Shown piece after piece: positions 35,153 to 35,177 of a stretch of DNA of 35,177 nucleotides; the first letter of the stretch is position 1; the number at the start of each line of letters is the position of its first letter. Under the pieces are notes generated by a model that saw only the letters and a list, made by a program, of their open reading frames with translations, was not told the DNA's origin and searched no databases. Where the stretch lies: the NCBI RefSeq assembly GCF_010501055.1, contig NZ_QVMO01000042.1:1-35177 (forward strand), in the 5' to 3' direction. The stretch comes from Dysgonomonas sp. 521. GTDB lineage: Bacteria > Bacteroidota > Bacteroidia > Bacteroidales > Dysgonomonadaceae. The position numbers were made by a program, and so were the translations under genes.

Positions 35153-35177
35153 CTACAGATTGGGAAATCTTGCTTAA

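Overview
The window comes from a Bacteroidetes chromosome. It is most likely order Bacteroidales and resembles a Dysgonomonadaceae-type genome, although the genus is a guess. The evidence is the division/cell-wall gene order, Bacteroidetes -7 promoter elements (TAnnTTTG type), a TonB receptor with an N-terminal carboxypeptidase-regulatory-like domain, secreted GH2 and GH92 glycosidases, and near absence of strong Shine-Dalgarno sequences.

Layout. Positions 1-488 hold a dispersed repeat and a heptamer tandem repeat. Positions 489-4624 hold a siderophore-type TonB receptor and a PepSY membrane protein, probably an iron-uptake pair, now separated by a small inverted-repeat element. Positions 5102-10770 hold two secreted glycosidases (GH2 and GH92), plausibly acting on mannose-containing glycans. 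Positions 10891-11585 are an IS200-like Y1 transposase unit with 62-bp inverted ends. Then come a reverse-strand FAD amine-oxidase-like protein, a large secreted orphan, hisS and a DKNYY-repeat protein.

From 17.8 kb to 34.5 kb lies the division and cell-wall (dcw) cluster, all on the + strand: mraZ, rsmH, ftsL-like, ftsI, murE, mraY, murD, ftsW, murG, an unknown 108-aa gene, murC, a REP-associated (RAYT-like) transposase, ftsQ, ftsA, ftsZ. A YqeY-family gene follows. The cluster makes UDP-MurNAc-pentapeptide, lipid I and lipid II, flips or polymerises them at the septum, and builds the FtsZ/FtsA/FtsQ/FtsL scaffold. The start of the cluster carries three A[AG]GTG(GGG) boxes at 10-bp period, matching what is known of MraZ operators. 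Just upstream are four 11-bp direct repeats of unknown function.

The most unusual property of the window is its load of small palindromic and inverted-repeat sequences. There are at least six families, and several have entered dcw spacers. One family (GTAGGGGC-headed hairpins) occurs upstream of the RAYT-like transposase, as an inverted pair inside its coding sequence, and as a separate inverted pair at 7986-8052. The whole window is bounded by two inverted copies of a ~190-bp repeat. I see no tRNA, rRNA or CRISPR array.
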